Shown here piece by piece: positions 8,522 to 21,786 of a stretch of DNA of 64,000 nt. Source of the stretch: Methylophilus aquaticus (GTDB lineage: Bacteria > Pseudomonadota > Gammaproteobacteria > Burkholderiales > Methylophilaceae); contig NZ_JAVCAP010000011.1 of NCBI RefSeq assembly GCF_030769565.1, positions 1-64,000 of the forward strand. The letters are read 5' to 3'. The position numbers and the translations under genes were made by a program. The notes beneath the pieces were generated by a model. That model had not been told where the DNA came from and made no database searches. It was given only the letters and a program-made list of their open reading frames with translations. Each line of letters opens with the position of its first letter. Positions within the stretch are counted from its first letter, which is position 1.

Positions 8522-10708
8522 CTACCTTGCCTTGCCAACTTTGCCAGCACGCAATGCCGCGGTGACATCTTCTTTTGATCCATCAGCAACTACCTGACCA
8601 GCATCAAGCACCAGCAGGCGATCTGCAATTTCCAACATAGCATTCCGATGGCTGATCACGATCAGGGTTTTATTCTGCGCGGCTTCGCCAATACGGCGTT
8701 TCACAACATCCTCACCAGAATGGTCCATGGCACTGGTGGGCTCATCCAGCAGGATAATTTGTGGGCGCGTAACGAAAGCACGTGCAATGCCCACCCCTTG
8801 TCGCTGTCCGCCTGACAAGGTATCGCCGCGCTCCCCCACTTCGAGATCAAATCCTTTGGGGTGTGCATTCACAAAATCTGCAATCCCTCCAACTTGCGCA
8901 GCTTCCAGTACTGCCTGATCATCCGCATGCGGCTGTCTCAATGTAATGTTGTCGCGCAAAGAACCGTAAAACAAATGACTGTCTTGCTGTACGTAGCCGA
9001 TACTGCGGCGCAACTCTGCCGGGTCGATCTGACGCGCATCAATACCATCGATCAGAATCGCTCCTTCTGTAGGTTGATATAAGCCGAGAATTAATTTATT
9101 GATCGTCGTTTTACCTGACCCCATCCTTCCAATCAGGCCCACATGCTCTCCTGCCTGAATCCGGAAAGAGACACGATGCAAGGCAAATTCATCGCTTCCT
9201 GGATATTTGAAGGAAACGTTTTTGAATTCAATATCCCCTTTAAACGCCGGGCGAGACAAGAAATTGACGCCTGCATTGCGCTCAACAGGCTTGCTCATGA
9301 TTTCATCCAGAGACTTTAATGAAGTTGCCGCGGTATGGTATTGGGTAAAAAGATTGGCAATCTGTGAGATCGGCGCCAACCCTCTACTGGTAAGCTGTGA
9401 ACAAGCAATGAGCCCCCCCATGGTGAGGTCGCCGTTTGAAATCAGGTAAACCCCGACAATGATAATCACCACACTGATAATTTGCTGCAAAGCATACGAA
9501 CCATTGGTAATAGAGGAGGATAGCAGCTTCATCTTGCTGCCTACTTCAGACAAAAACAAGGCGCTGCGCTCCCACTTGTTTTGCATGATGCCTTCGATAC
9601 CCATAGACTTCACTGTTTCCAGTCCGACCAGACTTTCAATCAGCGAGGCATTGCGTTGCGCACTTGCACGATACATCGTTTCAGACAGATCATGCATTTT
9701 AGCCTGCACGCTCAATGAATAAACCAATACGATCAAACCGCCCACCAGGGCTGGCAACACCATTAATGGGCTGATCCAGGCAATCACAATCAGGAAAATG
9801 ATGCCAAAAGGGAGGTCAATCATGGTCACTACGGTGGCCGAGGTAATAAAATCCCGCACACTCTCAAATGACCGCAAATTGGAAGCAAATGATCCTACGG
9901 AATTGGGACGTGCATCGTAGCGGGTGCCCAATACCTTCTCCATGATTTTAGCGCTGAGCTTCACATCAATTCGGGAGCTGGCCCAATCCAGAAAATGGGA
10001 GCGCATAGAACGCAACAGCAAATCACCTATTACAATCAATGAAACCCCTATCCCCAGCACCCACAACGTTTCTACGGCTTTGTTAGGCACCACCCGGTCA
10101 TAGACATTCATGGTGAATAGCGGCATTGCCAGTGCAAACAGATTAATTACAAAAGCAGCCATCATAACGTCACGATAGATCCCTTTATTTTCAGTTAATG
10201 CACCCCAGAACCAGTGGCGCACGGTTACCCGGCCCACTTCGGGCGTTCTGGCATCGAAAATGAAGTTTTGCTTGGTTACCAGCGCATAGCCTGTATATTG
10301 TGCGGCCAGATCTGCCATACTCATGGTGACAGGCTCCATCGAGAGGTCAGGGAAGACGACTTGCGCAAAATGCTGACTTGAATCTACCTGCAACACCTGG
10401 CAAGCGCGGTCATTGCTGAGCAATAAGGTGATATCAGCCTGAGGCTGATATAGAGTAGAGATCGCTGCCTGTTTAACCTCGACAGACAATCGCAAGCGCT
10501 CTGCAGAGCGCTTGAATAACTCAGGCGTTAACTTACCATCTTCCAACGGCAGGCCGGAGATCAACGCATCGCGGGTGGTCGCTAAACGATTATGGCGACA
10601 AATATAGAGCAAACACTCTAACAGAGAGTCCGCATTACTTTTATTAAAATAGTGTGTTGTTTCCATAGCACTCAGCTTATTATTATCCTTATCATCAACA
10701 CGCAACAT
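8522..10708 (-). CDS. lapB: Type I secretion ABC transporter, LapB-like
   Basis: A 728-residue permease-ATPase. Residues 20-140 form a C39 peptidase-like domain without the catalytic Cys, as in transporters for adhesins that lack a cleaved leader. Residues 160-440 hold the transmembrane domain. The ATPase domain contains Walker A (GRMGSGKTT), the signature LSGGQRQ and Walker B (IILLDEPTSAMD). Family knowledge: such proteins drive export of LapA-type adhesins in one step across both membranes. An ATG at 10664-10666 is an alternative start 14 codons inside. Upstream spacing to the lapD homologue is 92 bp, so an internal promoter is possible. Confidence 0.92.
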   Translation of the reverse strand: MLRVDDKDNNKLSAMETTHYFNKSNADSLLECLLYICRHNRLATTRDALISGLPLEDGKLTPELFKRSAERLRLSVEVKQAAISTLYQPQADITLLLSNDRACQVLQVDSSQHFAQVVFPDLSMEPVTMSMADLAAQYTGYALVTKQNFIFDARTPEVGRVTVRHWFWGALTENKGIYRDVMMAAFVINLFALAMPLFTMNVYDRVVPNKAVETLWVLGIGVSLIVIGDLLLRSMRSHFLDWASSRIDVKLSAKIMEKVLGTRYDARPNSVGSFASNLRSFESVRDFITSATVVTMIDLPFGIIFLIVIAWISPLMVLPALVGGLIVLVYSLSVQAKMHDLSETMYRASAQRNASLIESLVGLETVKSMGIEGIMQNKWERSALFLSEVGSKMKLLSSSITNGSYALQQIISVVIIIVGVYLISNGDLTMGGLIACSQLTSRGLAPISQIANLFTQYHTAATSLKSLDEIMSKPVERNAGVNFLSRPAFKGDIEFKNVSFKYPGSDEFALHRVSFRIQAGEHVGLIGRMGSGKTTINKLILGLYQPTEGAILIDGIDARQIDPAELRRSIGYVQQDSHLFYGSLRDNITLRQPHADDQAVLEAAQVGGIADFVNAHPKGFDLEVGERGDTLSGGQRQGVGIARAFVTRPQIILLDEPTSAMDHSGEDVVKRRIGEAAQNKTLIVISHRNAMLEIADRLLVLDAGQVVADGSKEDVTAALRAGKVGKAR

Positions 10709-10800
10709 GGCTAATGCAAGTTAAATGATATGCGTTTACGCAGCGTGTCAAACCTTTGAGTATATGGCATAACGTCGGCCAATTGTCAGATTTGAGCTAA

Positions 10801-12729
10801 TCAGAATTGACTAAAGTTTACATCTTCCTGCACATAGGGCCCTGTGACCGCCTCAATACCGATAGCATTCAGACTATCCAGTTCCTGCTGGTCTTGCACC
10901 CCTTCGGCAATCGGCATAATCCCCATCGTGCGGACCATCATGCAAAGACCTCGCAACAGCGATTGTTGTTGGGGTCGCAAATGCACATCTCGAATCAATG
11001 AGGCGTCAAACTTGATGAAGTCCAGGCCCAACTCATGTAAATCACCTAACTGCCCCAAGCGCGAAGCCACATGTTCGATACCAATCTGACAGCCTAGAGA
11101 CTTCACTAACTGCGCAAACTGCCTGAACGCAACCGGATCACTAAAGGCAGACTCTTCAGAAATTTCGAACCCCATTCTGGAGGGCGCACTGACCGTGAGT
11201 ATTAACGCCTGCAACTTGTCACGATAATCCTCACTACGCATGGCTGCAGAAGATACATTGACACTGAGTGCTACATTATCTTTACGCAACATCTCTACGG
11301 CGCATTCAAGCGCCAGGCCATCCAGCGTTTTTATCATATCCAACTGACTGGCCCAATCGATAAATGCGCCCGCTGCCAGCCACTGGTCTCCTTCATCTAT
11401 GTGCAACCGTAGCGGACATTCGTAATGCAGCACTTGTTGGTCACGCAGCATGACCGGGTAGCGCGCCAACTTGATTTGTTTTTGCTCAATAGCCTGCAAA
11501 AATTGTTGTTTCCACTGACTGAGGTAATTTTTCCTTGAAGTCACAATACTGTTGGCATTCATTACCCGCACAGGCAACGGTGCCTGATCACCCGACAACT
11601 CAAGAATAAACTGCATCACTCTGAAGATATCCGCATAATCATCAGATTTTTTTGTTTTGGCATGCGCCAGCACAAATTGGAATTGCACCAACTGCTGTGC
11701 GGCATTCAGCTTCTCCAACACCAGCTTCAGTTCTGATGTAACAGCGAAGTCATCCAGTGGCTGTCGACTGAATATACCAAACAGCCCCCCTGCCAAGCGC
11801 CCGCAGAACACATGCGGGTAGTGCTCAACATGCGCCTTGATCACATCTCCCACTTTTTTAATCAGTTGATTGGTCACACTATAGCCGAGTTGCCTATCAA
11901 TATCAGACAGGTTGCGCAGCTGCACCAGAGTCAACATACCTTCCACATAATTATCGCTTTTCAAGGCGACTGAAGCGGTATTGGCAAAGTGCGACTGGTT
12001 CATCAAACCAGTCACTTCATCGTAATTAATTTGCTGGTTCAGTTCATTCAGACGCTGCGACTCTTCGGTCACAATTTGTTTGATACGCTCGGACAAGCTA
12101 TTCATGGTGCGTACCAGTTTCTTGAACTCCAGCGTTTCAGGCTCTTCAATCGTGATGTATTCACGTTCACCCAATGCCTCTGCCTGCGCAATCACCTGAT
12201 CCAGTGGCGACAATATCCGTTTGAGCCATACGCCAGAGACGATATAACTCAACAGGGCCACAATAAATGTCCACATCAGGGCGTGGCGCGAGGTTTCCCA
12301 TAACTGGTCGTAAGCCAGCGAAGGCTCACTTTCCATCACCAGCGTGCCATATTGCTGCCAGCCTGACTGGATATTCGCCATGCCTGGCTGAATATGGATT
12401 GGAAAAATGGATTGAAACCAAGTTGGCGCAGTGGATTTTGCCAGTTGGTTACGACGCTCGATCATGACTTTGTTATCAGGCGACATGATTGCAATTCTGC
12501 GGTAATGGCCCATATCAAACTGTGCACTTAAAATCAGTTCAACAGTGACATTATCTTTAGGAATATTCGACAGCGTAATTGCCAGACCATTTGCGTTATC
12601 GTTGTTTTTCTTCTGTAATTGCTCGGCCATGTAACGATGATCATCGTAAACAGCCAAAAAAAGGCAACCGGCAGCCACCATCAAAATAATGACCGAAATT
12701 GCTATGCGTATTTGTTTTATCAGTGACAT
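10801..12729 (-). CDS. lapD: LapD-like inside-out c-di-GMP receptor (degenerate GGDEF-EAL)
   Basis: A 642-residue membrane protein: transmembrane helix (about 7-28), periplasmic domain (about 29-150), second helix (about 153-175), HAMP segment, degenerate GGDEF domain and C-terminal EAL domain. The GGDEF signature is replaced by RLAGGLFG. The EAL signature reads ECP, and the usual DDFG loop reads IEHVA. Both enzyme activities should thus be lost, as in LapD, which binds c-di-GMP with its EAL domain and holds LapG away from the adhesin. It lies next to the lapG homologue and the secretion genes. The architecture is seen; the signalling role is family knowledge supported by context. Confidence 0.92.
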   Translation of the reverse strand: MSLIKQIRIAISVIILMVAAGCLFLAVYDDHRYMAEQLQKKNNDNANGLAITLSNIPKDNVTVELILSAQFDMGHYRRIAIMSPDNKVMIERRNQLAKSTAPTWFQSIFPIHIQPGMANIQSGWQQYGTLVMESEPSLAYDQLWETSRHALMWTFIVALLSYIVSGVWLKRILSPLDQVIAQAEALGEREYITIEEPETLEFKKLVRTMNSLSERIKQIVTEESQRLNELNQQINYDEVTGLMNQSHFANTASVALKSDNYVEGMLTLVQLRNLSDIDRQLGYSVTNQLIKKVGDVIKAHVEHYPHVFCGRLAGGLFGIFSRQPLDDFAVTSELKLVLEKLNAAQQLVQFQFVLAHAKTKKSDDYADIFRVMQFILELSGDQAPLPVRVMNANSIVTSRKNYLSQWKQQFLQAIEQKQIKLARYPVMLRDQQVLHYECPLRLHIDEGDQWLAAGAFIDWASQLDMIKTLDGLALECAVEMLRKDNVALSVNVSSAAMRSEDYRDKLQALILTVSAPSRMGFEISEESAFSDPVAFRQFAQLVKSLGCQIGIEHVASRLGQLGDLHELGLDFIKFDASLIRDVHLRPQQQSLLRGLCMMVRTMGIMPIAEGVQDQQELDSLNAIGIEAVTGPYVQEDVNFSQF

Positions 12730-12848
12730 TTGGAGGCCCTCTTTTTATGTTGGGGTATATCCAGCAACAACCCGTATGTGTTGTAGGCATCTGACTTCAA
12801 GCCTAGCACCAACCACGGACAATAACCATCTTTTCAACTGTTTTTTTC

Positions 12849-13523
12849 TCATTCCAGCCCATCCTGTCGCATACGTGTCACCACATCCCGCCATTTGGAT
12901 ATATTGGTGGCAGAACCGGCACGCACATTCGGGTTATTGGCCACAAACAGGCCTTTGTCATTAAAGCTGAAGACCGGATACAAATCCCCACGTCTGGAAG
13001 CCGGCAGCAACTCAAAAGATAAATTATCCAGAATCAACGGATCGCTGGCTGGCGTTGCATAATAGGCCAACACCATATGCGGCCGGATAGCCCCGCTCGG
13101 CATGCGGGCCCGTACATAAGTCAATCGCAACTTATCACTGGAGACCCCGAGCTTTTTAAGCAACATATACTTGGCAATACTGAAATCCTCACAGTCGCCA
13201 GCCCCTTTACCAAAGGTTTCCAGGGGGGTGGCCCAATAATCATCTATGCCCCACAGGTCAATATCATCGACGAAGAGTACATGCTGATTGGTAAAATCGT
13301 TCACCATGCCGATCTTGGTCATTTCGCTGACACCCGCCAACTGCACAGTCAACTCACGCAAACGCATGACATTCTGATAAGCCTCTTCGCTGTATCGCTG
13401 ACGGATTTTCTCCAGCATCACCAAGACATAGTCGTCCGCATAAGTCAGCGGCCAGCACAAACACAGCAACAGTGTGAGGCCGGTCGCAATGCTTGAAAAT
13501 GATATGGAGGCGTGGCGTTTCAT
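12849..13523 (-). CDS. lapG: LapG-like periplasmic cysteine protease
   Basis: A 224-residue transglutaminase-like protease. The signal peptide covers about residues 1-29 (ending LTYA before DDYVL). The catalytic Cys is in GKGAGDCEDFS, the His in RPHMVLAYY and the Asp in LILDNLSFE. Family knowledge: LapG cuts the adhesin between two alanines near its N-terminus when cytoplasmic c-di-GMP is low, releasing the cell from the surface. The substrate motif is present in the adhesin at 3835-3846. An upstream ATG at 13545-13547 would add 8 residues; the start used here gives a more classical signal peptide (MKRHAS), and neither has a strong ribosome site. Confidence 0.92.
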   Translation of the reverse strand: MKRHASISFSSIATGLTLLLCLCWPLTYADDYVLVMLEKIRQRYSEEAYQNVMRLRELTVQLAGVSEMTKIGMVNDFTNQHVLFVDDIDLWGIDDYWATPLETFGKGAGDCEDFSIAKYMLLKKLGVSSDKLRLTYVRARMPSGAIRPHMVLAYYATPASDPLILDNLSFELLPASRRGDLYPVFSFNDKGLFVANNPNVRAGSATNISKWRDVVTRMRQDGLE

Positions 13524-13694
13524 GTAAATTAAAAGATTTCCAGCCATGGATTATGGCATGCAGCATACCCCCGCAAATGCAAAAACAACAAGGGTTTCAC
13601 CGATAAATTCAATCCTCTGCGGCCGCTTGCCTGCCTATGCGAATAGATCAGGCAAATACCTTTAAGCAAAGACAAGCCGGAGCGTATTGGGTAA

Positions 13695-15104
<1,410 letters not shown>

Positions 15105-15233
15105 CCAACACATCGCATATTTTTTTCGTTTTTTGAGGACGCTTACGTTTTAGTCTCGACGCCAGGAAAACTCAAGAAATCGATTGTTCATCCGATTTCA
15201 ACCGCCAAACGGGCTGGGGCCAAGTGCTTTGCT

Positions 15234-16994
15234 ATGCTGCACTTTTGCCTGGCCTCACTGGCTTGTGCGCAGTCATCTGACTGGTTTGAAGTCAAACAAG
15301 GCGGTGCTTATCAAACCCGTTTCAGTGTAAGCAGTGCGTCTGAAAACACTGACAAAGCCCCCTTAAAAACGCTGCTTGAACAGCACCTGTCCATCCACGA
15401 TGCCATGCGCAATCCACGCATGAATGATGCTGAATGGCGCCGCATGATTCAGAAAACACCCCAGGAAATTTCCGATTTACTAGCCACGCAAGGCTATTTC
15501 AAAGCGCGCACCACCATAGCTCAGGAATCTCCACACACTGTCGTATTTAACATTGACCTTCCCGAACAAGCCAGCATCCAGAGCGTCAGCATCGATTTTA
15601 CGGGTGACATCGCCAGTCAGCCGGGCAAACACAGCCTGTCACTCGCGCAATGTCGGCAAACTTGGGCACTGCAACCGCAACACCCCTTTACGCAGGAGGC
15701 ATGGACCTCCGCCAAACGCGCCCTGCTTGGCACGCTGTTGCGCGCCGAATTCCCCAATGCCAAGCTCACTGAATCACGTGCACTGATTCATCCGCAAAGC
15801 CATCTGGTCACCATATCGATCAAGGTAGACTCAGGCCCCGCCGTCCGCTTTGGCAAAGTCACTCTGCACGGCCTGAAACATTATCATGCACACATGTTTG
15901 AGCCGCTGATGAACATCCATCCCGGCACCCCCTATCAGCCATCAGAATTGCTCTCGTTGCAAAACGCACTGATGGCAAGCGGTAAATTCAGTCAGGTCGA
16001 TGTGGTCGCCAACACCCGCCAGCTTAACCCCGACCAGACAGCCGACATTGATGTCACCGTGCACGAACAGGATCAGAAAAATGTACGCATAGGGGTAGGG
16101 GCCAGCACCAACACTGGGGCACGCATGGTGTTTAATTATACGGATCGCAATTTGTTTGACCGTGGCCTGTTGTGGGACAGCAGCATCCGGCTGGAGCAGC
16201 GGCTGCAGGCAGCGATCTCCAACGTCACTTTTCTCACGGATAAACAAGGTTACCGGGACAGCATACAAAACAGTGTGACGCGTACCGATCTGGAGGGACA
16301 GATCACCACCGCCTTGCAAAACGGGGTCAGGCGCTATTGGGGACAACCCTCCCGGTTTGAGCAATTTGTCGGTGCCAATCTGCTCTACGAGTTTTTAACG
16401 GTGGACGGTGAGTCCTCACAATTCAACAAGGCCGCGACTGTCGCTTATGGCATCAATATGCGCCAGCTGGATTTTGCGCTGGCGCCCACCAAAGGCTGGA
16501 TACTCAATACACAATTTCAGCTGGCGCCTTTTGACCGGCTGTCTGACGGACGTTTTTTGCAATCCCAGGCACGCGTGCAGGCTTTTTATCCACTGGCGAC
16601 CAATACCCAATGGCTGGGACGGCTCGAAGTCGGGATAATCTCTGGCTCCACCAGTGTGCCGGCCACTTATTTATTCCGTGCGGGGGGCGACCAGTCAGTG
16701 CGCGGGTATGCTTTCCAGTCCCTGGGCGTCAAAGAGGGCGATGCCATTACCGGCGGCCGCGTCCTGCTCACGGGTAGCAGTGAAATTGTGCAATGGCTGA
16801 CGCATGCATGGGGTGCAGCCGTGTTTGTAGACTTTGGTAACGCTGCCAATCGATGGCAGGATTACGACCCTGCGCTTGGCTATGGCTTGGGCGTGCGCTG
16901 GCGCAGCCCCATCGGGCCGGTCGGCGTGGATATTGCCTATGGCGAGCAAACCAAAGAATACCGGCTGCATTTTAATCTGGGAGTTAACTTTTGA
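15234..16994 (+). CDS. tamA: TamA-like outer-membrane translocation/assembly protein (BamA superfamily)
   Basis: A 586-residue protein with a short signal-like N-terminus (MLHFCLASLACAQS), about three POTRA domains up to residue 270 and a C-terminal Omp85 barrel. The barrel contains the conserved FRAGGDQSVRGYAFQSLG and ends in a typical beta strand (YRLHFNLGVNF). With TamB it forms the TAM complex, which helps insert some outer-membrane proteins and is linked to lipid transport. The first usable start in the open frame is this ATG, though its ribosome site is poor. The next gene overlaps its stop codon, showing translational coupling. Confidence 0.92.
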   Translation: MLHFCLASLACAQSSDWFEVKQGGAYQTRFSVSSASENTDKAPLKTLLEQHLSIHDAMRNPRMNDAEWRRMIQKTPQEISDLLATQGYFKARTTIAQESPHTVVFNIDLPEQASIQSVSIDFTGDIASQPGKHSLSLAQCRQTWALQPQHPFTQEAWTSAKRALLGTLLRAEFPNAKLTESRALIHPQSHLVTISIKVDSGPAVRFGKVTLHGLKHYHAHMFEPLMNIHPGTPYQPSELLSLQNALMASGKFSQVDVVANTRQLNPDQTADIDVTVHEQDQKNVRIGVGASTNTGARMVFNYTDRNLFDRGLLWDSSIRLEQRLQAAISNVTFLTDKQGYRDSIQNSVTRTDLEGQITTALQNGVRRYWGQPSRFEQFVGANLLYEFLTVDGESSQFNKAATVAYGINMRQLDFALAPTKGWILNTQFQLAPFDRLSDGRFLQSQARVQAFYPLATNTQWLGRLEVGIISGSTSVPATYLFRAGGDQSVRGYAFQSLGVKEGDAITGGRVLLTGSSEIVQWLTHAWGAAVFVDFGNAANRWQDYDPALGYGLGVRWRSPIGPVGVDIAYGEQTKEYRLHFNLGVNF

Positions 16995-19900
16995 ATCCGA
17001 AGAGCCATTGCATCACGCAAAGTCTTCGCAAACCATTGTGGTGCGCCATGTTTAAATCCCTCCTGCGCTTTTTGCTGGTGGGATGGCTCTGCCTGTCACT
17101 GATCATCACGCCTCAGATCATTTGGGCTGCGAATGTGATGATCATGGGCAGCCTCACCCATATTGAAACCGATCTGGGCAACGCCATCCTGACCGTTGAC
17201 GGCATAGACTCGCGCATGCGTCTGGGTGTGACACCGCGTGGCGAACTCACCGTTTCACAATTCAATGCCCGGCAGGTCACCCTGCAATTTAAAGCGAATC
17301 CGCCTCCTTCCGACAAAAAAGTGGCAGCACCCATGCCGTCACACATCCATATTCCCCTGCCCTTTCAACTGCAATCGGGCACAATCGAGCGGCTCACCAT
17401 CAAACAGGGGATCAGCATTACCCACATTGAACATATCCAGTTTGACCTGCATGCAGACAGCGCACATTTGCAGTTCAGGATCATGGAGGCGAGCAGCCCC
17501 TGGGGAAATATACAGACCACGTTTGACATGCAAAACAGTGCTCCCTTTTCTGTCAACGGCTGGCTGGCACTGAAACAGGCTCAGGGTGAAATGGCCTACT
17601 ATTTACGCACAGAATTACATGGTGATTTGAGCCGCTTGCAGATCACTTCCGCACATCACTATCAACCCGGTGCCAAGCCTTATGCCATTGTCCCGGTCAA
17701 CAGCCAAACAGAAGGTGATCAGATTCAAGATGTCGTACAACTGGATGCCTCGATTGGTCTGGATGCGGCGCGTTCTAGCCAGCTTAACTTTCACCTGAAA
17801 AACCTGCAGGCAAGTCATCTGCATCCGCAACTGGCAGGGAAGATGGACTTGCAAATCCTGGCAGACGGCAGCCTTGCCGAGCACGGCGTCATGCGTATCA
17901 CCGTAGATGCAGGTGATAGTCATCTCCAGCAACAGGCATTCACCGTGCGTGGCACGGCCTCGTTATCAGGCACGCAGTTATTGGCCATGGATATCCTGGC
18001 GCAACTGGATCAAAACACGCTCAGGCTACAAGGGGCCGCAGATACCTCATCCCCTGCCACCACACAACTGCAGTGGCAAGTCAGCCTGCCCAATCTGGAG
18101 CAGTTCATGCCGGGGTTTGCCGGCCAGCTGCGTGGACAAGGTAGCCTGCGCCATGGGTCAGAACAGCAGAGTGCGCATTTTGAGTTGCAGGGGCAGCAAC
18201 TACAGTTGCCACAAGGTCTGACGCTACCCACACTTCAGGCCTCCGGGCAGATATCCAGCCATGCACAAGCACCGTTGAAGCTTTCAGTACAATTAAAGGG
18301 CCTGACACAACAAGATATACAAGGCAACAACAGTCCACCTATTGATGCATCACTCACATTGCAGGGCAGCCTGGCACAACACCAGCTGGCACTGCATGTA
18401 CAAGACAGTGACCCCCAGTTGCACCGCACGGTCAACGCACAAATAGCAGGCATGTCGGATGATCGGGGCTGGCACGGCCAACTGACTCAGCTCGAGGATG
18501 AAACCGGCAAGGTTTTCCAGCTTGCGCATGCTGCGGCACTGAATTGGCATCCACAACAGGGGTTTGAACTGCAAGACCTGGACATACGCGTGATTGGTGG
18601 ACAATTGCTGATGAAGCAACTTGCCTATCGTCCTGCGGACAATGCATCTAGTGGAACAGTCGCCACCGCAATGCAACTGCACAGTCAAGGGGGCCTGAAG
18701 CAGTTTCCGCTACAAGCGCTACTCGCGTGGGCAAACCCGACCATTCAGGCACCGTTACCAGCACAACATTTACGCCTGGATGCCGACTGGAACCTGAACC
18801 TGGATCAGACATTCAACGGCACATTCCAGTTACAAAAAGCCAGTGGTGACTGGCTGGTATATGACACAATCAACACGCAATGGCATGCACTGCAATTACA
18901 AAAACTGAGCGCCGGATTACAGGCCACCAACAACCGTATCACGCTTGCCACCACGATTGAAACTGCACAGACAGGCACCCTGGCCGTGCAAGCAGACACA
19001 GAAATAAGCCCGACGTCAAATGGGTTTGTACTAAAAAAGACAGCCCCGCTCACTGCCCGGCTGAATGGACATCTGAGCCACATAGACTGGCTGGGCAAAC
19101 TATTGCCTGACATTCAGCCTGCAGGTGCGCTCACATTGGACGTGCGTGCCAACGGCACCCTGGCGCATCCGCAGTTACAAGGCAGCATTACCGGCAGCGG
19201 CCTCGCCCTCAGCATTCCCTCGCAAGGGCTGTGGCTACAACAGGGCATGCTGAATATTGGCTTACAAGGTGAGCAGATGCGCCTCAATCAGATGCAGTTT
19301 TCTGGTAAAAGCGGCCAACTCACAGGCACCGGCCTGCTGACATTTGATCAGGCATATTGGCAGCTCGATCTCGGACTCAGCATGGACCACCTGCAAGCAC
19401 TGTCTCGCGTTGATCGCTGGGTCGAACTCAGTGGCAGGTCGCAATTACAAATCACGCCAGAGCAGACCCAGATACAAGGCAAACTCAACATACACAAAGG
19501 CTTGTTCGAGTTGCCAAAAGCAGACAGGCCTCAATTGAGCGAAGATGTGGTCATCGCGTCGAGTGAGACCGTCTCGGTCAAGCCTGCCTCCAGATTATCA
19601 TTTCAGGATTTTGAACTGGATTTTGGGAGCAAGCCAAGCCCTCCATTTAAAGAGTCTGAGCAGTTTATGCTACGCGGACAAGGACTAAATGGCGCGCTGA
19701 GCGGCCAGATGCGCCTGAACGGTGAACTGGACCAACTGTCAGCAGCCGGCACACTTGACATCACCGGCACCTACCTGGCTTATGGACAATCCCTCAATAT
19801 TGAAACCGGTCGCCTGATCTTTAGCGGAAAAATCCCGAATATCGGCCTTGATATCCTAGCAACCCGCCAGGTCGAAAGCACCAAGGTAGGCATCCAGATC

Positions 19901-20323
19901 AATGGCAGCCTGCAAACCCCGCAACTGAAACTGGTGGCCACGCCTGAAACCACCAATGAAAATAAAATATCACTGCTGGTGCTAGGTCAACCTATATCTG
20001 CAGTGGGCAGTAGTGATATGGCCATGCTGTCCGTGGCGGCAGGTGCCTTGTTGTCACAAGGTGACTCCGTCTCGCTGCAAACCAAAATCGCACAAACTAT
20101 CGGGCTGGACAGTATTGATGTGCGTGGCTCGAGCAGCACCAATTATGCGGTCAGTGTGGGTAAACGCATCAATAAAAATCTGGTGGTCGGATACGAAAAA
20201 AGCATTGTCGGCCTGCTAAATGTTGGTAAACTCACCTATCAACTGACCAAACGTATTGTGATTGAAACACGCACGGGTTCGGATAACGCGCTGGATGTGT
20301 TTTACAGCTTCAGCTTTGACTAA
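16991..20323 (+). CDS. tamB: TamB-like translocation/assembly module inner-membrane protein
   Basis: An 1110-residue AsmA-like/DUF490 protein. A signal anchor (SLLRFLLVGWLCLSLIITPQ) near residues 22-45 is followed by a long beta-rich periplasmic region and the TamB C-terminal domain (NPQLKL-type repeats, KISLLVLGQPISAVGSSDM, and a final beta strand ending FYSFSFD). The TTG start at 16991 overlaps the tamA stop and has a GGGAG ribosome site 7 bp upstream. The ATG at 17048 has no such site but would still give a good anchor. It spans the periplasm to work with TamA. Confidence 0.92.
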   Translation: MNPKSHCITQSLRKPLWCAMFKSLLRFLLVGWLCLSLIITPQIIWAANVMIMGSLTHIETDLGNAILTVDGIDSRMRLGVTPRGELTVSQFNARQVTLQFKANPPPSDKKVAAPMPSHIHIPLPFQLQSGTIERLTIKQGISITHIEHIQFDLHADSAHLQFRIMEASSPWGNIQTTFDMQNSAPFSVNGWLALKQAQGEMAYYLRTELHGDLSRLQITSAHHYQPGAKPYAIVPVNSQTEGDQIQDVVQLDASIGLDAARSSQLNFHLKNLQASHLHPQLAGKMDLQILADGSLAEHGVMRITVDAGDSHLQQQAFTVRGTASLSGTQLLAMDILAQLDQNTLRLQGAADTSSPATTQLQWQVSLPNLEQFMPGFAGQLRGQGSLRHGSEQQSAHFELQGQQLQLPQGLTLPTLQASGQISSHAQAPLKLSVQLKGLTQQDIQGNNSPPIDASLTLQGSLAQHQLALHVQDSDPQLHRTVNAQIAGMSDDRGWHGQLTQLEDETGKVFQLAHAAALNWHPQQGFELQDLDIRVIGGQLLMKQLAYRPADNASSGTVATAMQLHSQGGLKQFPLQALLAWANPTIQAPLPAQHLRLDADWNLNLDQTFNGTFQLQKASGDWLVYDTINTQWHALQLQKLSAGLQATNNRITLATTIETAQTGTLAVQADTEISPTSNGFVLKKTAPLTARLNGHLSHIDWLGKLLPDIQPAGALTLDVRANGTLAHPQLQGSITGSGLALSIPSQGLWLQQGMLNIGLQGEQMRLNQMQFSGKSGQLTGTGLLTFDQAYWQLDLGLSMDHLQALSRVDRWVELSGRSQLQITPEQTQIQGKLNIHKGLFELPKADRPQLSEDVVIASSETVSVKPASRLSFQDFELDFGSKPSPPFKESEQFMLRGQGLNGALSGQMRLNGELDQLSAAGTLDITGTYLAYGQSLNIETGRLIFSGKIPNIGLDILATRQVESTKVGIQINGSLQTPQLKLVATPETTNENKISLLVLGQPISAVGSSDMAMLSVAAGALLSQGDSVSLQTKIAQTIGLDSIDVRGSSSTNYAVSVGKRINKNLVVGYEKSIVGLLNVGKLTYQLTKRIVIETRTGSDNALDVFYSFSFD

Positions 20324-20338
20324 TGGAGCCTTCACCGC

Positions 20339-21750
<1,412 letters not shown>

Positions 21751-21786
21751 CCTCATTAGAATTTTTTCGTTTTCAAGGAAACATGT

